DNA from: Actinomycetota bacterium
Lineage (GTDB): Bacteria; Actinomycetota; Actinomycetes; S36-B12; UBA5976
Direction of reading: 5' to 3'
Assembly (NCBI GenBank): GCA_009918865.1
Contig: RGCY01000005.1
Location: 1 to 22,260 of the forward strand
DNA length: 22,260 nucleotides
The first letter of the stretch is position 1. The number at the start of each line of letters is the position of its first letter. This document shows, one piece after another, positions 8,182 through 16,827 of the stretch. A program made the translations under genes and the position numbers. The notes under the pieces were generated by a model that did not search any database, was not told where the DNA came from, and saw only the letters and a program-made list of their open reading frames with translations.

Positions 8182-9288
8182 TCACCCGTTCTCAGACTCA
8201 GCCGCAAGCCGAGACGAAACCTCTGCCCAACGAGTCAGCAACCGGCCAGCATCGCCGGTCTCCATCACCGCTCGCACATGCTGCAACTGTGTCGAAATCC
8301 CTTCCACAACCGCGTAGGCATCGCGCGCGCCCGACCACACAGCCCTAGCCGCCGCGGCATTCACAGCAACGCAATCACGCACTGTGTTGACACGCGGCTC
8401 GTTCACGCCATCAAGCACGGCGCGAGCAACGTCCGCGTTGTAGGCAGCATCTCCCCCATCCAAAGCGCCAGGCTCAGGAATCGCCAGACCTAGCGCCACT
8501 GGCTCGATGACTGCCGAAGCGCCGCCCATCCACACAGTTGTTGGCACCAGCGTGGACACCTCATCCATACCGTCATCGGCGCACACCACAGCCGCAGTCA
8601 CGCCAGCGGAGTCCAAGACCTGGGCTAGTAATGCCGCGCGCTGCGCATCTGCCGTGCCCACCAACATCATGCGCGCGTGAGCAGGGTTGGCGAGTGGGCC
8701 GAGCAGATTGAAGAAAGTCGGTCTGCCAAAGGCTCGTCGCGCGGCCGCGACGTGTCGCATGGCTGGGTGAAACGCTGGAGCAAAACAGAAGGCGATACCG
8801 ACCTCATCAACGCATGCTTTGACTGATTCGGCACTCAATGAAATGGCAACGCCAAGTGCTTCCAACACATCCGCAGCACCGCACAAACTCGTGGCTGCGC
8901 GATTGCCATGCTTCACGACCGGCACACCTGTTGCAGCAAGTGCCACAGCCGCCATGGTCGAGATGTTCACACTGTGATGTCCATCGCCACCCGTGCCAAC
9001 CACATCAACCACATCACGTCCGGGTATGACAGCCACCCCAGCATTACGCATCGCACTAAGGAAGCCTTGTAGTTCTTGGGCAGTAGGTCCTTTGTCAGCC
9101 ATTGCCGCCAAGAAGTCAACAATCACAGTTTCCGAAATCTCACCGCTGATAAGTGCTGCCATCACATCTCTGGCGGTATCAGCACTGAGTTCGTGCCCAG
9201 CACTGACACGGTGGGTGGCAGCTTCAAGCAGGGAGTTCACGTTCACCTCGTCAGGAGTTGACCCAGGTGTATCTGAATCGGACATCAC
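8182..9288 (-). CDS. trpD: anthranilate phosphoribosyltransferase
   Basis: Transfers phosphoribosyl from PRPP to anthranilate, the second step of tryptophan synthesis. It has 367-368 residues. The PRPP-binding GTGGDG lies near residue 97, followed by SVNIST, and KHGNRA (about 125-130) is the anthranilate/PRPP loop. NLLGPLANPA and DGMDE follow as in the family. The start is GTG 9288 or ATG 9285; an AGGGA sits 7 nt before the GTG. No other trp gene is nearby, but an isolated trpD beside ctaE is the mycobacterial arrangement (Rv2192c/Rv2193). It begins 32 bp after the receiver-like gene on the same strand and is probably cotranscribed. The N-terminal 20 residues are variable and likely disordered. 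Confidence 0.95.
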   Translation of the reverse strand: MMSDSDTPGSTPDEVNVNSLLEAATHRVSAGHELSADTARDVMAALISGEISETVIVDFLAAMADKGPTAQELQGFLSAMRNAGVAVIPGRDVVDVVGTGGDGHHSVNISTMAAVALAATGVPVVKHGNRAATSLCGAADVLEALGVAISLSAESVKACVDEVGIAFCFAPAFHPAMRHVAAARRAFGRPTFFNLLGPLANPAHARMMLVGTADAQRAALLAQVLDSAGVTAAVVCADDGMDEVSTLVPTTVWMGGASAVIEPVALGLAIPEPGALDGGDAAYNADVARAVLDGVNEPRVNTVRDCVAVNAAAARAVWSGARDAYAVVEGISTQLQHVRAVMETGDAGRLLTRWAEVSSRLAAESENG

Positions 9289-9320
9289 GACTGCATCCCT
9301 GACGTTTACTCAGCAGAGGA

Positions 9321-9788
9321 CTACAGCGGCGTGACTGCTGAGCGAGATGCAACATCTCGCAATAACCCGGCCACTGCGGCCGCAGTGGCGCGTGGGTCAA
9401 TTGGGTGGGTGATGACTTCATCTGCGCGCGACCATGCGGCAAGCCAGGCATCTTGCGGACGAGCCACAATCAATACCACTGGTGGGGCGTCGTAAATCTC
9501 GTCCTTCATTTGCCGGGCGATTCCCATTCCGCCAGCAGGCACGGCCTCACCATCGAGCACCACCACATCAAGGCGACGACCCTGCACTCCGCGGTCGAGC
9601 GCACGAGTCAAAGCTGGCGCAGTTGCAAACTCGACACACTCAATCAGTCCGACATCCGATGCGGGCCTTGAACCCAGTGCAAGCACCACATTGCGGCGCA
9701 CATCACGGTCATCGCTGTAGACGCCGATGAGCATGGGTTGCACGTTCTCATCGTGGAAACCGGAGACATCAGGGGCAACATCAGCCAT
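9321..9788 (-). CDS. stand-alone receiver-like (CheY fold) protein with altered switch residues
   Basis: 155 residues from ATG 9788, with no DNA-binding domain. The fold signs are an acidic pocket in VYSDDRDVRR (Asp26/27), a beta-strand ending VVVLDGE with the candidate phospho-acceptor Asp79, and GGMGIARQMKDE after it. The Thr/Ser of strand 4 is replaced in VVLIVARPQDAW, and the conserved Lys-Pro of strand 5 reads His-Pro in EVITHPIDP. It may be a phosphorylation-independent receiver or docking protein. Similar proteins encoded beside ctaE in other actinobacteria are familiar to me, but no function is. The TAGACT box 7 nt before ATG 9788 supports this start; ATG 9734 is an alternative nearer the conserved domain. 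Divergent from ctaE. Confidence 0.72.
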   Translation of the reverse strand: MADVAPDVSGFHDENVQPMLIGVYSDDRDVRRNVVLALGSRPASDVGLIECVEFATAPALTRALDRGVQGRRLDVVVLDGEAVPAGGMGIARQMKDEIYDAPPVVLIVARPQDAWLAAWSRADEVITHPIDPRATAAAVAGLLRDVASRSAVTPL

Positions 9789-9795
9789 AGTCGGC

Positions 9796-9801
9796 AGTCT
9801 A
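9796..9801 (-). promoter_or_regulatory. -10 box of the receiver-like gene, leaderless type
   Basis: TAGACT on the minus strand, 7 nt before ATG 9788. It is the same hexamer as before the NlpC/P60 gene at 7755. No Shine-Dalgarno is present. Confidence 0.45.
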
Positions 9802-9836
9802 GCCGTAGCCACGCGCGACACCCGGGCACTGAACCC

Positions 9837-9842
9837 TAGGCT
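9837..9842 (+). promoter_or_regulatory. candidate -10 box for ctaE-qcrCAB
   Basis: TAGGCT, 39 nt before ATG 9882, would give a leader of about 33 nt that contains AGGA (9871-9874) as a ribosome site. A rival is CAGGAT at 9870-9875, 6 nt before the ATG, which would make the message leaderless. The sequence does not decide between them. No clear -35 is seen for either. Confidence 0.3.
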
Positions 9843-9881
9843 GAGGCAGGTTCACGCACCCCCTTTTGACAGGATGTCCCC

Positions 9882-10514
9882 ATGACCGCTCCGGCAGCCA
9901 GCGCTCAATCCAGCACCAGCACACCCAGCTACGGCGGACCTGTGCGCGCTGCGGCCGACCGACCCAACATGGTGTCCGTTGGTGTCATCGTGTGGCTTGC
10001 CAGCGAGCTCATGTTTTTCGCGGCCCTGTTCGCGATGTACTTCTCGATTCGCGCTGTGCACCCCGAGTTGTGGGCTGAAAGCACGAAAGAACTCAACCTG
10101 CCGTTTGCTTCACTCAACACATTGATTTTGGTGCTTTCAAGTGTCACCTGTCAGATGGGTGTGTTCGCGGCCGAAAAAGGCAATGTTGCGGGCCTACGCC
10201 GATGGTTCATCATCACTTTCATCATGGGCGCTTACTTCATCGGCGGCCAGATTGCTGAATACACAGAACTTGTTCATCACGGAATCACCTTGAGCAGCAC
10301 CGCCTATGGCTCGGTCTTCTACCTCACCACGGGTTTCCACGGACTCCACGTCACCGGCGGCCTCTTTGCCTTTCTTGTGGTGCTTGGCCGCACCTATGCC
10401 GCGCGTCGCTTCACCAACCGCCAGGCAACGACCGCGATTGTGGTCTCGTACTACTGGCACTTCGTTGACGTTGTCTGGATTGGTCTGTTCTTCGCAATCT
10501 ACGGACTTCGCTAA
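9882..10514 (+). CDS. ctaE: cytochrome c oxidase subunit III
   Basis: Core membrane subunit of the aa3 terminal oxidase, supporting the proton-uptake path and stability of subunit I. Its 210 residues contain five hydrophobic segments, the usual number for the short bacterial form. Conserved stretches are [14 protein letters not shown] near 41-54, [23 protein letters not shown] with the nearby [24 protein letters not shown] and the C-terminal [15 protein letters not shown]. All look intact. It heads the plus-strand cluster; qcrC follows 46 bp later. Position before qcrCAB is the standard actinobacterial order (Rv2193-Rv2196) and reflects the bcc-aa3 supercomplex. Confidence 0.96.
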   Translation: MTAPAASAQSSTSTPSYGGPVRAAADRPNMVSVGVIVWLASELMFFAALFAMYFSIRAVHPELWAESTKELNLPFASLNTLILVLSSVTCQMGVFAAEKGNVAGLRRWFIITFIMGAYFIGGQIAEYTELVHHGITLSSTAYGSVFYLTTGFHGLHVTGGLFAFLVVLGRTYAARRFTNRQATTAIVVSYYWHFVDVVWIGLFFAIYGLR

Positions 10515-10560
10515 ACCCACACGCGTGCCCTGCTCCACCTAACAACTGACAGAGGAAGAC

Positions 10561-11352
10561 ATGGCGAATATCTCAGGCAGCCGCCGACGCCGGCCGTATG
10601 CCAGTGCACTGCTGCTGCTCACTGCGCTGACAACCACCGGGGCTGCTTACGCCGTCACCACCAGTGCCATTGCTAACCCGCGCACATCCGAGGTCACCGC
10701 AGCGCAGATTCAAGAAGGTAAGCGCCTGTTCACTGAAGGCTGTTCCTCGTGCCACGGCCTCGCCGGTCAAGGTGGGTCAAGTGGTCCCTCGCTGATTGGC
10801 GTGGGAGCTGCCGCGGTGGACTTCCAGGTGGGAACCGGTCGCATGCCCATGGCTCAAGCACAAGTGCAAGCGATGCGCAAAGACCCCGTCTACACACAGG
10901 CTGAAATTGACGCGTTGGCTGCCTATGTGTCATCACTTGGCGCTGGTCCCGGTGTGCCTGACCCGAGTCAATACGACTTCAGTAACGCCAATGTTGCTCG
11001 CGGTGGCGAGATTTACCGCTTGAACTGCTCCCAGTGCCACAACTACGCAGGTAAAGGTGGTGCGCTCAGCGATGGTAAGTACGCCCCGACCTTGATGAAA
11101 GCCACCCCAAAGCAGATTTATGAAGCGATGATTACTGGTCCGCAAGGGATGCCCGTGTTCAGCGATGCGCAAATCCCTGCGAAAGACAAGCAGGACATCA
11201 TCGCTTACATCGACTACCTGCAGAACGCGCCGGATCCAGGTGGCGCGGCCCTTGGTCGTTTCGGTCCTGTGACTGAAACTGTGTTCTTGTTCACGGCTGC
11301 CATCGGCGCAGTCATCGCGGTCACAATTTGGATTGGCGCAAAGTCTCGCTAA
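10561..11352 (+). CDS. qcrC: diheme cytochrome c subunit of the bcc complex
   Basis: Carries electrons from the Rieske centre directly to CuA of the oxidase, replacing a soluble cytochrome c. Two c-type heme sites are present: CSSCH (Cys61, Cys64, His65) and CSQCH (Cys156, Cys159, His160). Methionine candidates for the sixth ligands lie in GRMPM (95) and QGMPVF. Residues 12-39 are a signal or anchor segment, and a C-terminal membrane helix runs about 240-258. The 263-residue length is normal. AGAGGAAG lies just before ATG 10561, a strong ribosome site, so translation is leadered here. qcrA follows after 28 bp. Confidence 0.96.
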   Translation: MANISGSRRRRPYASALLLLTALTTTGAAYAVTTSAIANPRTSEVTAAQIQEGKRLFTEGCSSCHGLAGQGGSSGPSLIGVGAAAVDFQVGTGRMPMAQAQVQAMRKDPVYTQAEIDALAAYVSSLGAGPGVPDPSQYDFSNANVARGGEIYRLNCSQCHNYAGKGGALSDGKYAPTLMKATPKQIYEAMITGPQGMPVFSDAQIPAKDKQDIIAYIDYLQNAPDPGGAALGRFGPVTETVFLFTAAIGAVIAVTIWIGAKSR

Positions 11353-11380
11353 CGGCGAGACTTAGACATAGAGGCGAATG

Positions 11381-12451
11381 ATGAGCGAGCAAAGCAACCT
11401 GCCGGCCACGCACGGCGCACATGACAACCACGGCGGCGAAGTGGATTACGCCACTCGCGATGAACGTGGTCGCTACATCCTGCCTTTAGAAGAACACACT
11501 CCGCGCATCACTGACATCGACCCACGCGCTGCCAAGCGTGCGGAGCGTCAAGTCGCGTGGCTGTTCACACTCGGTGGCGCGTGCCTCGCAGGCGGCGTGG
11601 CTGCCTATGTGGCCTTTGATAGTCGCGAACTCATCAGTGTGCCAACCATCGGTCGTGTCAGCGCCTCAAATTTCTGGCTCGGCACGCTCATCGGTCTTGG
11701 CTCTTTCTTCATCGGTGCTGCAGCGATTCACTGGGCTCGCCGGTTGATGCCGGGCGAGGAAGCCGTTGACCATCGACACCCATTGCGCGGTGACGAGCAG
11801 TCTCGCGCATCTGCAATTGAGCAGTTCAAGCGTGGCGCTGCCGAATCTGGCTTCCTGTCTCGCCCACTCGTGCGCCGCACCATGCTTGGCGCGATGGCGT
11901 TGTTCCCCTTGCCTCTGGTGGTGCTGCTCGGCGACCTTGGTCCATCTCCTAAAGAGAAACTGCGTCACACCATGTGGGGCGATAAGCGCATGACTCGCAT
12001 CGTCAACCAAGGTAGCGGTGAGCTTGTGCGCCCCGAAGACATGGCAGTTGGCGGTCTCATCAACGCAATTCCAGAAGGCCTAGAGCGCATCCAGGAAGAA
12101 ACTGGAACCCAAAACGAACGTGCCAAGTCCAGCATCATTTTGGTGCGCATGAACCCATCGGAAATCAAGGCGCAGCAGGGTGAAGGTTGGGACTACGAAG
12201 GCATCTTGGCCTACTCAAAGATTTGCACCCACGTCGGTTGTCCGATTTCGCTCTACCAGCAACGCACCCACGCATTGCTGTGCCCGTGTCATCAATCCAC
12301 CTTTGACCTCTCCGACGCTGGCCGCGTGGTCTTCGGACCGGCTGCTCGCCACATGCCGCAACTGCGTTTAGGTGTGGATGCTGAGGGGTATCTTGTGGCT
12401 TTGGGAGATTTTGCAGAACCTGTCGGCCCTAGTTTCTGGGAGCGCGGATGA
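11381..12451 (+). CDS. qcrA: Rieske iron-sulfur subunit of the bcc complex
   Basis: Takes electrons from menaquinol at the Qo site through a 2Fe-2S cluster. It is the long actinobacterial form of 356 residues with three membrane segments (about 57-78, 92-113 and 166-183) before the Rieske domain. The cluster motifs are CTHVGC (Cys282, His284, Cys287) and CPCHQS (Cys301, Cys303, His304). Two adjacent ATGs occur at 11378 and 11381. I prefer the second because AGAGG then sits 6 nt upstream rather than 3. The stop overlaps the qcrB start as ATGA, so the two are translationally coupled. Confidence 0.95.
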   Translation: MSEQSNLPATHGAHDNHGGEVDYATRDERGRYILPLEEHTPRITDIDPRAAKRAERQVAWLFTLGGACLAGGVAAYVAFDSRELISVPTIGRVSASNFWLGTLIGLGSFFIGAAAIHWARRLMPGEEAVDHRHPLRGDEQSRASAIEQFKRGAAESGFLSRPLVRRTMLGAMALFPLPLVVLLGDLGPSPKEKLRHTMWGDKRMTRIVNQGSGELVRPEDMAVGGLINAIPEGLERIQEETGTQNERAKSSIILVRMNPSEIKAQQGEGWDYEGILAYSKICTHVGCPISLYQQRTHALLCPCHQSTFDLSDAGRVVFGPAARHMPQLRLGVDAEGYLVALGDFAEPVGPSFWERG

Positions 12452-14167
12452 GTAACTCGACTATCCCCACGACACCGCAAGGCAAAGCCGCGGATTTCCT
12501 TGATGAGCGTTTGAGCATCAGCAAGGCCATCAAGAGCAACATCAGCAAGGTCTTTCCCGACCACTGGTCATTCATGCTTGGTGAAGTTGCGCTCTACTCA
12601 TTCATCATCCTGCTGCTCTCTGGCACTTACCTAACGCTGTTCTTCAAGCCATCCATGGTTGAAGTTATTTACAACGGTCCATACGTTCCGCTCAAGGGCG
12701 TGAAGATGTCTGAAGCCTTCGCTTCGACACTGCACATTTCCTTTGATGTGCGCGGCGGTCTGTTGATGCGTCAGATTCACCACTGGGCTGCGCTGTTCTT
12801 CATCGGCGCGATGAGCATTCACATGTTCCGCGTGTTCTTCACTGGCGCATTCCGCAAACCACGTGAGTTGAACTGGGTCATTGGAACTGTGCTGGTGCTG
12901 CTCGGCATAGTTGAAGGTTTCATGGGTTACTCGCTGCCAGATGACCTGCTCTCCGGCACCGGCTTGCGCATCACCCAAGGCATCATCGCGGCCGTTCCTG
13001 TGGTCGGCACGTATGTGTCATTCGGGTTATTCGGTGGCGAGTTCCCCGGCCAGGATGTCGTCTCGCGCTTCTACACCCTGCACATCCTGCTCATCCCAGG
13101 CTTGATTCTCGCGCTCGTGGGCGCACACTTGATGATGGTGTGGTACCAAAAGCACACGCAGTGGCCTGGCCCAGGTCGCACGGAAAACAACGTTGTCGGT
13201 TACCGCCTTTTCCCGGTCTACACCGCCAAGGCCGGCGGCTTCTTCTTCGTCGTGCTCGGTCTGACAACTCTGATTTCTGCGTTGGTGACCATCAACCCGG
13301 TGTGGATGTTTGGGCCGTACACCCCTGACCAAATCAGTGCGGGTTCTCAACCCGACTGGTACATGGGCTTCCTTGATGGTGCGGTGCGCGTGATGCCCAA
13401 CTGGGAAATCAGCGCATTCGGACACACTTTGAGCCTGAATCTCATCATCCCGGCCATCGTGCTGCCGGGCATCATGACGACGCTGCTCGGTTTGTATCCG
13501 TTTGTATCCGTGGATTGAAGCGTGGGCTACCGGCGACCGCCGCGAACACCACCTGCTTGACCGCCCACGCAATGCGCCGGTGCGCACTGCGCTTGGTGCG
13601 ATGTCAATTTCTTTCTACCTCATGCTCTGGATTTCTGGGGCAAACGACATCATCGCGCAGATTTTCCACCTCTCAATCAACCAAATCACCGTGGCGTTGC
13701 GAGTGCTGCTGTTCGTCGTGCCGCCGCTGATTTTCATGGTCACCAAGCGTTGGTGTCTGGCATTGCAGCGTCGCGATCGCGAGAAGTTGCTGCATGGTCA
13801 CGAAACTGGTCGCATCTTGCGCTTGCCACACGGTGAGTTCGTTGAAATCCATGCGCCGCTCACGCTCGAAGAGCAGGCTGAGATTCTGGGCAAGATGGAT
13901 GTGCAGCCAATGGCATTGCCGAGTGTGACGGACCGAAATGGTGTGGCGCAGCCGCTAGCGTGGAAGGGCCGCTTGCAGGCGAAGCTGTCACAGTGGTTCT
14001 ACGGCGCCAACATTGCGCTACCCACTCGCCAGGAACTTCTCGAAGCGAAGTCTCACTTCGGTCACGCCGATCCACTTGAGGTTGAAGCCACAGAGCGTCA
14101 CCGCACTTATGAAGCCGTGGGTGGCGTGCTGCTCGCGCCGAATGAAGACGGGACGTCGCGCCACTAG
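12448..14167 (+). CDS. qcrB: cytochrome b subunit of the bcc complex, frameshifted by a 10-bp duplication
   Basis: Membrane diheme core of menaquinol oxidation. The first frame (12448-13518) has the heme-ligand pairs His111/His125 and His212/His227 and the Qo motif PDWY (302-305), the actinobacterial form of PEWY. It then runs into a premature stop after Pro351. The second frame (from 13502) resumes at LYPWIEAW and REHHLLDRPRNAP, with the last two or three membrane helices and the long cytosolic C-terminus. TTTGTATCCG occurs twice in tandem at 13491-13510; removing one copy restores a single frame of about 569 residues. Heme and Qo residues are all upstream of the break. The two frames are otherwise well conserved, which argues for a very recent mutation or an assembly error rather than a decayed gene. 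Confidence 0.93.
13491..13510. repeat. 10-bp perfect tandem duplication inside qcrB
   Basis: TTTGTATCCG at 13491-13500 is repeated exactly at 13501-13510. Ten is not a multiple of three, so the second copy shifts the frame and brings TGA at 13516-13518 into phase. No similar tandem repeat was noticed elsewhere in the window. Confidence 0.97.
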
Positions 14168-14172
14168 TGGAG

Positions 14173-14694
14173 TCACCCCAAGGACTTAGCCATCAACGCA
14201 TTCGTCAGGTGCGTGGCTGACATCACCGGGTTGAAGGTGCCAACCTCCACGAAGTCCATTCGTTCATAGGCACGCTGGGCGCGGTCATTGCCTTGTCGAA
14301 CGCCAAGGATGATGACCTTCTCCCCCATGGCGGCAGCACGTTCAACTAGGTGACCACACAGCAGTTCCACCAACCCTTGGCCGCGGTGCTCAGGGCGAAT
14401 CCACACCGCGCGAATCCACAAGAATTCAGACTGCGCTGGCAGCAAACCGGCGGCAGCGTCTGTGGGCACAAACGACGCTGGTAGCCCTTGTCTCATAAGC
14501 ATTGCCACGCCGAGATCTTCGCCATCGCGTTCAGCGACAATCCAATAACCATCCGTCAGACGCTGACGCCACCAGTCATCGGCTTCGGCTGACTCCCCTT
14601 CGAAGGTCGAGCCAAAGGCGTAGGGGGCATCTGCCAAACAGGCCAACCGGATTTCTTTACACCGCTGAACTTCCGTTATACCAAGATGGTGCAC
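14173..14694 (-). CDS. GNAT-family N-acetyltransferase
   Basis: A 173-residue acetyl-CoA-dependent acyltransferase of unknown substrate. The N-terminus CKEIRLACLADAPYAFGSTFE is a common GNAT opening. The acetyl-CoA motif A region reads WIRAVWIRPEHRGQGLVELL (RGQG pyrophosphate loop), and motif B reads NDRAQRAYERMDFVEVG. The open frame continues upstream inside ctaF, but the family N-terminus begins at GTG 14694, 16 bases after the ctaF stop. TTG 14709 is an alternative, and neither has a clear Shine-Dalgarno. It is the last gene of the ctaC-ctaD-ctaF operon and ends only 5 bp from the convergent qcrB stop. Confidence 0.8.
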   Translation of the reverse strand: MHHLGITEVQRCKEIRLACLADAPYAFGSTFEGESAEADDWWRQRLTDGYWIVAERDGEDLGVAMLMRQGLPASFVPTDAAAGLLPAQSEFLWIRAVWIRPEHRGQGLVELLCGHLVERAAAMGEKVIILGVRQGNDRAQRAYERMDFVEVGTFNPVMSATHLTNALMAKSLG

Positions 14695-14710
14695 GACTGC
14701 GTCGGACAAA

Positions 14711-15106
14711 TTAGCCAAGGTCCGTTCCGCGGTAATACTCGAAAGTGAAACCAAAGATGCTGATGAACAGGAACACGATTCCAAGAGCGACAATCCACGG
14801 CGCAAAAATCAGACCAGTGACAACCATTGCCGCGGATGCACCCAACGGCAGCGGCCACCAAGAGTGCGGGCTGAAGAATCCGTAGTCCACATCGGCTTCG
14901 GAGATGTCTGCATCTTCGCGGTCTTCTGGACGCTCACCCACCCGCTTACCGGTGAACAGCACGTAGAAGCCCGTGAGGAATGCCAAACCGCCGGTGAGAG
15001 CCAGACACACAGTGCCGATGATTTCGTGGGCAGTGAACCAATAAGCCGCGGTCAAAATGGCGAACACAAATGCGCCACCGGCGAAGAGCCAACCTTCAAT
15101 TTTCAT
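14711..15106 (-). CDS. ctaF: cytochrome c oxidase subunit IV, actinobacterial type
   Basis: Small structural subunit of the aa3 oxidase, found in actinobacteria. The 131 residues show four hydrophobic segments (about 6-22, 29-51, 84-101 and 104-122) with an acidic loop, [20 protein letters not shown], in the middle, and the typical [12 protein letters not shown] before helix 3. ATG 15106 overlaps the ctaD stop as ATGA, so translation is coupled. Confidence 0.93.
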   Translation of the reverse strand: MKIEGWLFAGGAFVFAILTAAYWFTAHEIIGTVCLALTGGLAFLTGFYVLFTGKRVGERPEDREDADISEADVDYGFFSPHSWWPLPLGASAAMVVTGLIFAPWIVALGIVFLFISIFGFTFEYYRGTDLG

Positions 15107-16827
15107 TTGTCAGCGCCTCCGGATTCCTCGCTGTTCGCCTTCAGGCCGGCGACATCCACATCTGCTGGCCCGAGCACTTTGGTTAAGAGTGCTTCGCGAC
15201 CCACGATGTTCTCCACTTCTGGGTGGTGCAGGTCGAACGCAGGGCGTTCAGAGCGAATCTTGGGGATGCTGTGGAAGTTGTGTCGCGGCGGAGGACACGA
15301 CGTTGCCCACTCCAAAGATGCACCCCAACCCCACGGATCGTCACTGGTGACCTTCGGTGCGGTGCGCGCTGTCTTCCAGATGTTGTAGATGAATGGCAGC
15401 GTGGAGAACCCAAGGATGAAGGCACCGATGGTGGAAACGATGTTCAAACCAGTGAAGCCATCACTGGCCAAGTAGTCGCCATAGCGACGCGGCATACCTT
15501 CAACGCCGAGCCAGTGCTGCACAAGGAATGTGGTGTGAAAGCCGATGAACATAATCCAAAAGTGCACCTTGCCAAGACGCTCATCCAGCATCTTGCCGGT
15601 GAATTTCGGCCACCAGTAATAGAAGCCCGCGAACATGGAGAACGCGACCGTGCCGAAGACGACGTAGTGGAAGTGCGCCACCACGAAGTAGGAGTCTGAC
15701 ACGTGAAAGTCCAGTGGCGGCGCGGCCAAAATGACACCAGTCAAACCACCGAAAAGGAAGGTCACAAGGAAGCCGATAACCCACAGCATGGGGGTCTCAA
15801 ATGTGATGGACCCCTTCCACATCGTGCCAATCCAGTTGAAGAACTTCACGCCTGTGGGGATGGCGATGAGCATCGTCATGAAGGCGAAGAACGGCAGATA
15901 GACCGCGCCAGTGATGTACATGTGGTGCGCGTAGACCAAACCTTTGTAACCGAACACTGGTTTGCGGCTGAACACCGGGATGATTTCCGAGACGATTCCA
16001 AAGAACGGCAGCGCCAAGATGTAGACCTCAGGGTGGCCGAAGAACCAGAACAGGTGCTGCCACAAAATGGCGCCACCATTCGCGGCATCGAAAACTTGAG
16101 CACCAAAACGGCGGTCCACTTCGAGCACTAGCAGTGCGCCGGCGAGCGGCGGGAACGCCAACAACACGAGCACGCTGGTGAGCAACACATTCCATGTGAA
16201 GATGGGCATGCGGAACATGGTCATGCCAGGGGCGCGCATTGTGTAAATCGTGGTGATGAAGTTGACACCACCCATGATGGTTCCAAAACCACCGAGACCA
16301 AATCCAAGAATCCACATGTCCGGACCGATGCCCGGCGAATACTCGGTGCTCGTTAGTGGTGAATAGGCATACCAACCAAACGCCGCCGCGCCACCCGGAG
16401 AGAACAAACTTGCGGTGACGATGAGGCCACCGAAGAGGAACAGATAAAACGACAGCATGTTCAGCCGTGGGAACGCCACATCCGGGGCACCAATTTGCAG
16501 CGGCATGATGACATTCCCAAAACCCACGAACAGTGGGGTTGCGAACAACAGCAACATCATTGAGCCGTGCATCGTGAACAACTGGTTGTACTGCTCAAGC
16601 GAGAGAAATTGCAGACCGGGAATCGCCAACTCGGCACGAATGAACAGCGCCATCACACCTGCAAGCAAGAAGAAGAGGCATGACGTGATGAGGTACATGT
16701 AGCCGATGACCTTGTGGTCGGTGGATGTCATCCACGAAACGATGAGACGACCCATCGATTGGCGCTTTGCTTCGATTGTGCGTTCTTTCGCGCCTGCATA
16801 GGCAGCAGTCCCTGGCAACGTTGTCAC
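15103..16827 (-). CDS. ctaD: cytochrome c oxidase subunit I, with a 13-residue gap before the Cu_B His pair
   Basis: Catalytic subunit holding heme a, heme a3 and Cu_B. Visible ligands are His87 (MHGSMM, heme a), His265 and Tyr269 (GHPEVY, Cu_B and cross-linked Tyr), His301/302 (AHHMY, Cu_B), and His385 and His387 (AHFHYV, hemes a3 and a). The C-terminus [22 protein letters not shown] is typical. It has 574 residues. His265 to His301 is 36 residues, whereas canonical oxidases have 49 (His284/His333 in Rhodobacter; about 50 in bovine). The missing segment is the helix between LVYA and HHMY. The frame is intact. ATG 16827 overlaps the ctaC stop as ATGA. Confidence 0.95.
   Translation of the reverse strand: MTTLPGTAAYAGAKERTIEAKRQSMGRLIVSWMTSTDHKVIGYMYLITSCLFFLLAGVMALFIRAELAIPGLQFLSLEQYNQLFTMHGSMMLLLFATPLFVGFGNVIMPLQIGAPDVAFPRLNMLSFYLFLFGGLIVTASLFSPGGAAAFGWYAYSPLTSTEYSPGIGPDMWILGFGLGGFGTIMGGVNFITTIYTMRAPGMTMFRMPIFTWNVLLTSVLVLLAFPPLAGALLVLEVDRRFGAQVFDAANGGAILWQHLFWFFGHPEVYILALPFFGIVSEIIPVFSRKPVFGYKGLVYAHHMYITGAVYLPFFAFMTMLIAIPTGVKFFNWIGTMWKGSITFETPMLWVIGFLVTFLFGGLTGVILAAPPLDFHVSDSYFVVAHFHYVVFGTVAFSMFAGFYYWWPKFTGKMLDERLGKVHFWIMFIGFHTTFLVQHWLGVEGMPRRYGDYLASDGFTGLNIVSTIGAFILGFSTLPFIYNIWKTARTAPKVTSDDPWGWGASLEWATSCPPPRHNFHSIPKIRSERPAFDLHHPEVENIVGREALLTKVLGPADVDVAGLKANSEESGGADK
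15922..15936 (-). other. in-frame deletion junction in ctaD
   Basis: The minus-strand codons read GTC TAC GCG CAC CAC. In homologues about 13 residues of a transmembrane helix, which end in Trp-Ala, separate the Tyr-Ala from the His-His. The Ala codon at 15930-15928 could be the shared microhomology at both ends of a 39-bp loss. The comparison is from memory of the family. Confidence 0.75.

Noticed and set aside
7850..8185. minus-strand frame of 111 residues starting at 8185
   Set aside because: It overlaps the end of trpD and the Cys-rich gene in another frame, and its composition is not protein-like.
9867..9872. TTGACA as a -35 box for ctaE
   Set aside because: It lies only 9 bases before the start codon, leaving no room for a -10 box and a transcript start.
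13502..14167. qcrB second frame as a separate subunit, like the b6/subunit IV split
   Set aside because: The b6f split falls after the fourth helix. Here the break is within LYPxIEAW, late in the protein, and is exactly explained by a 10-bp duplication.
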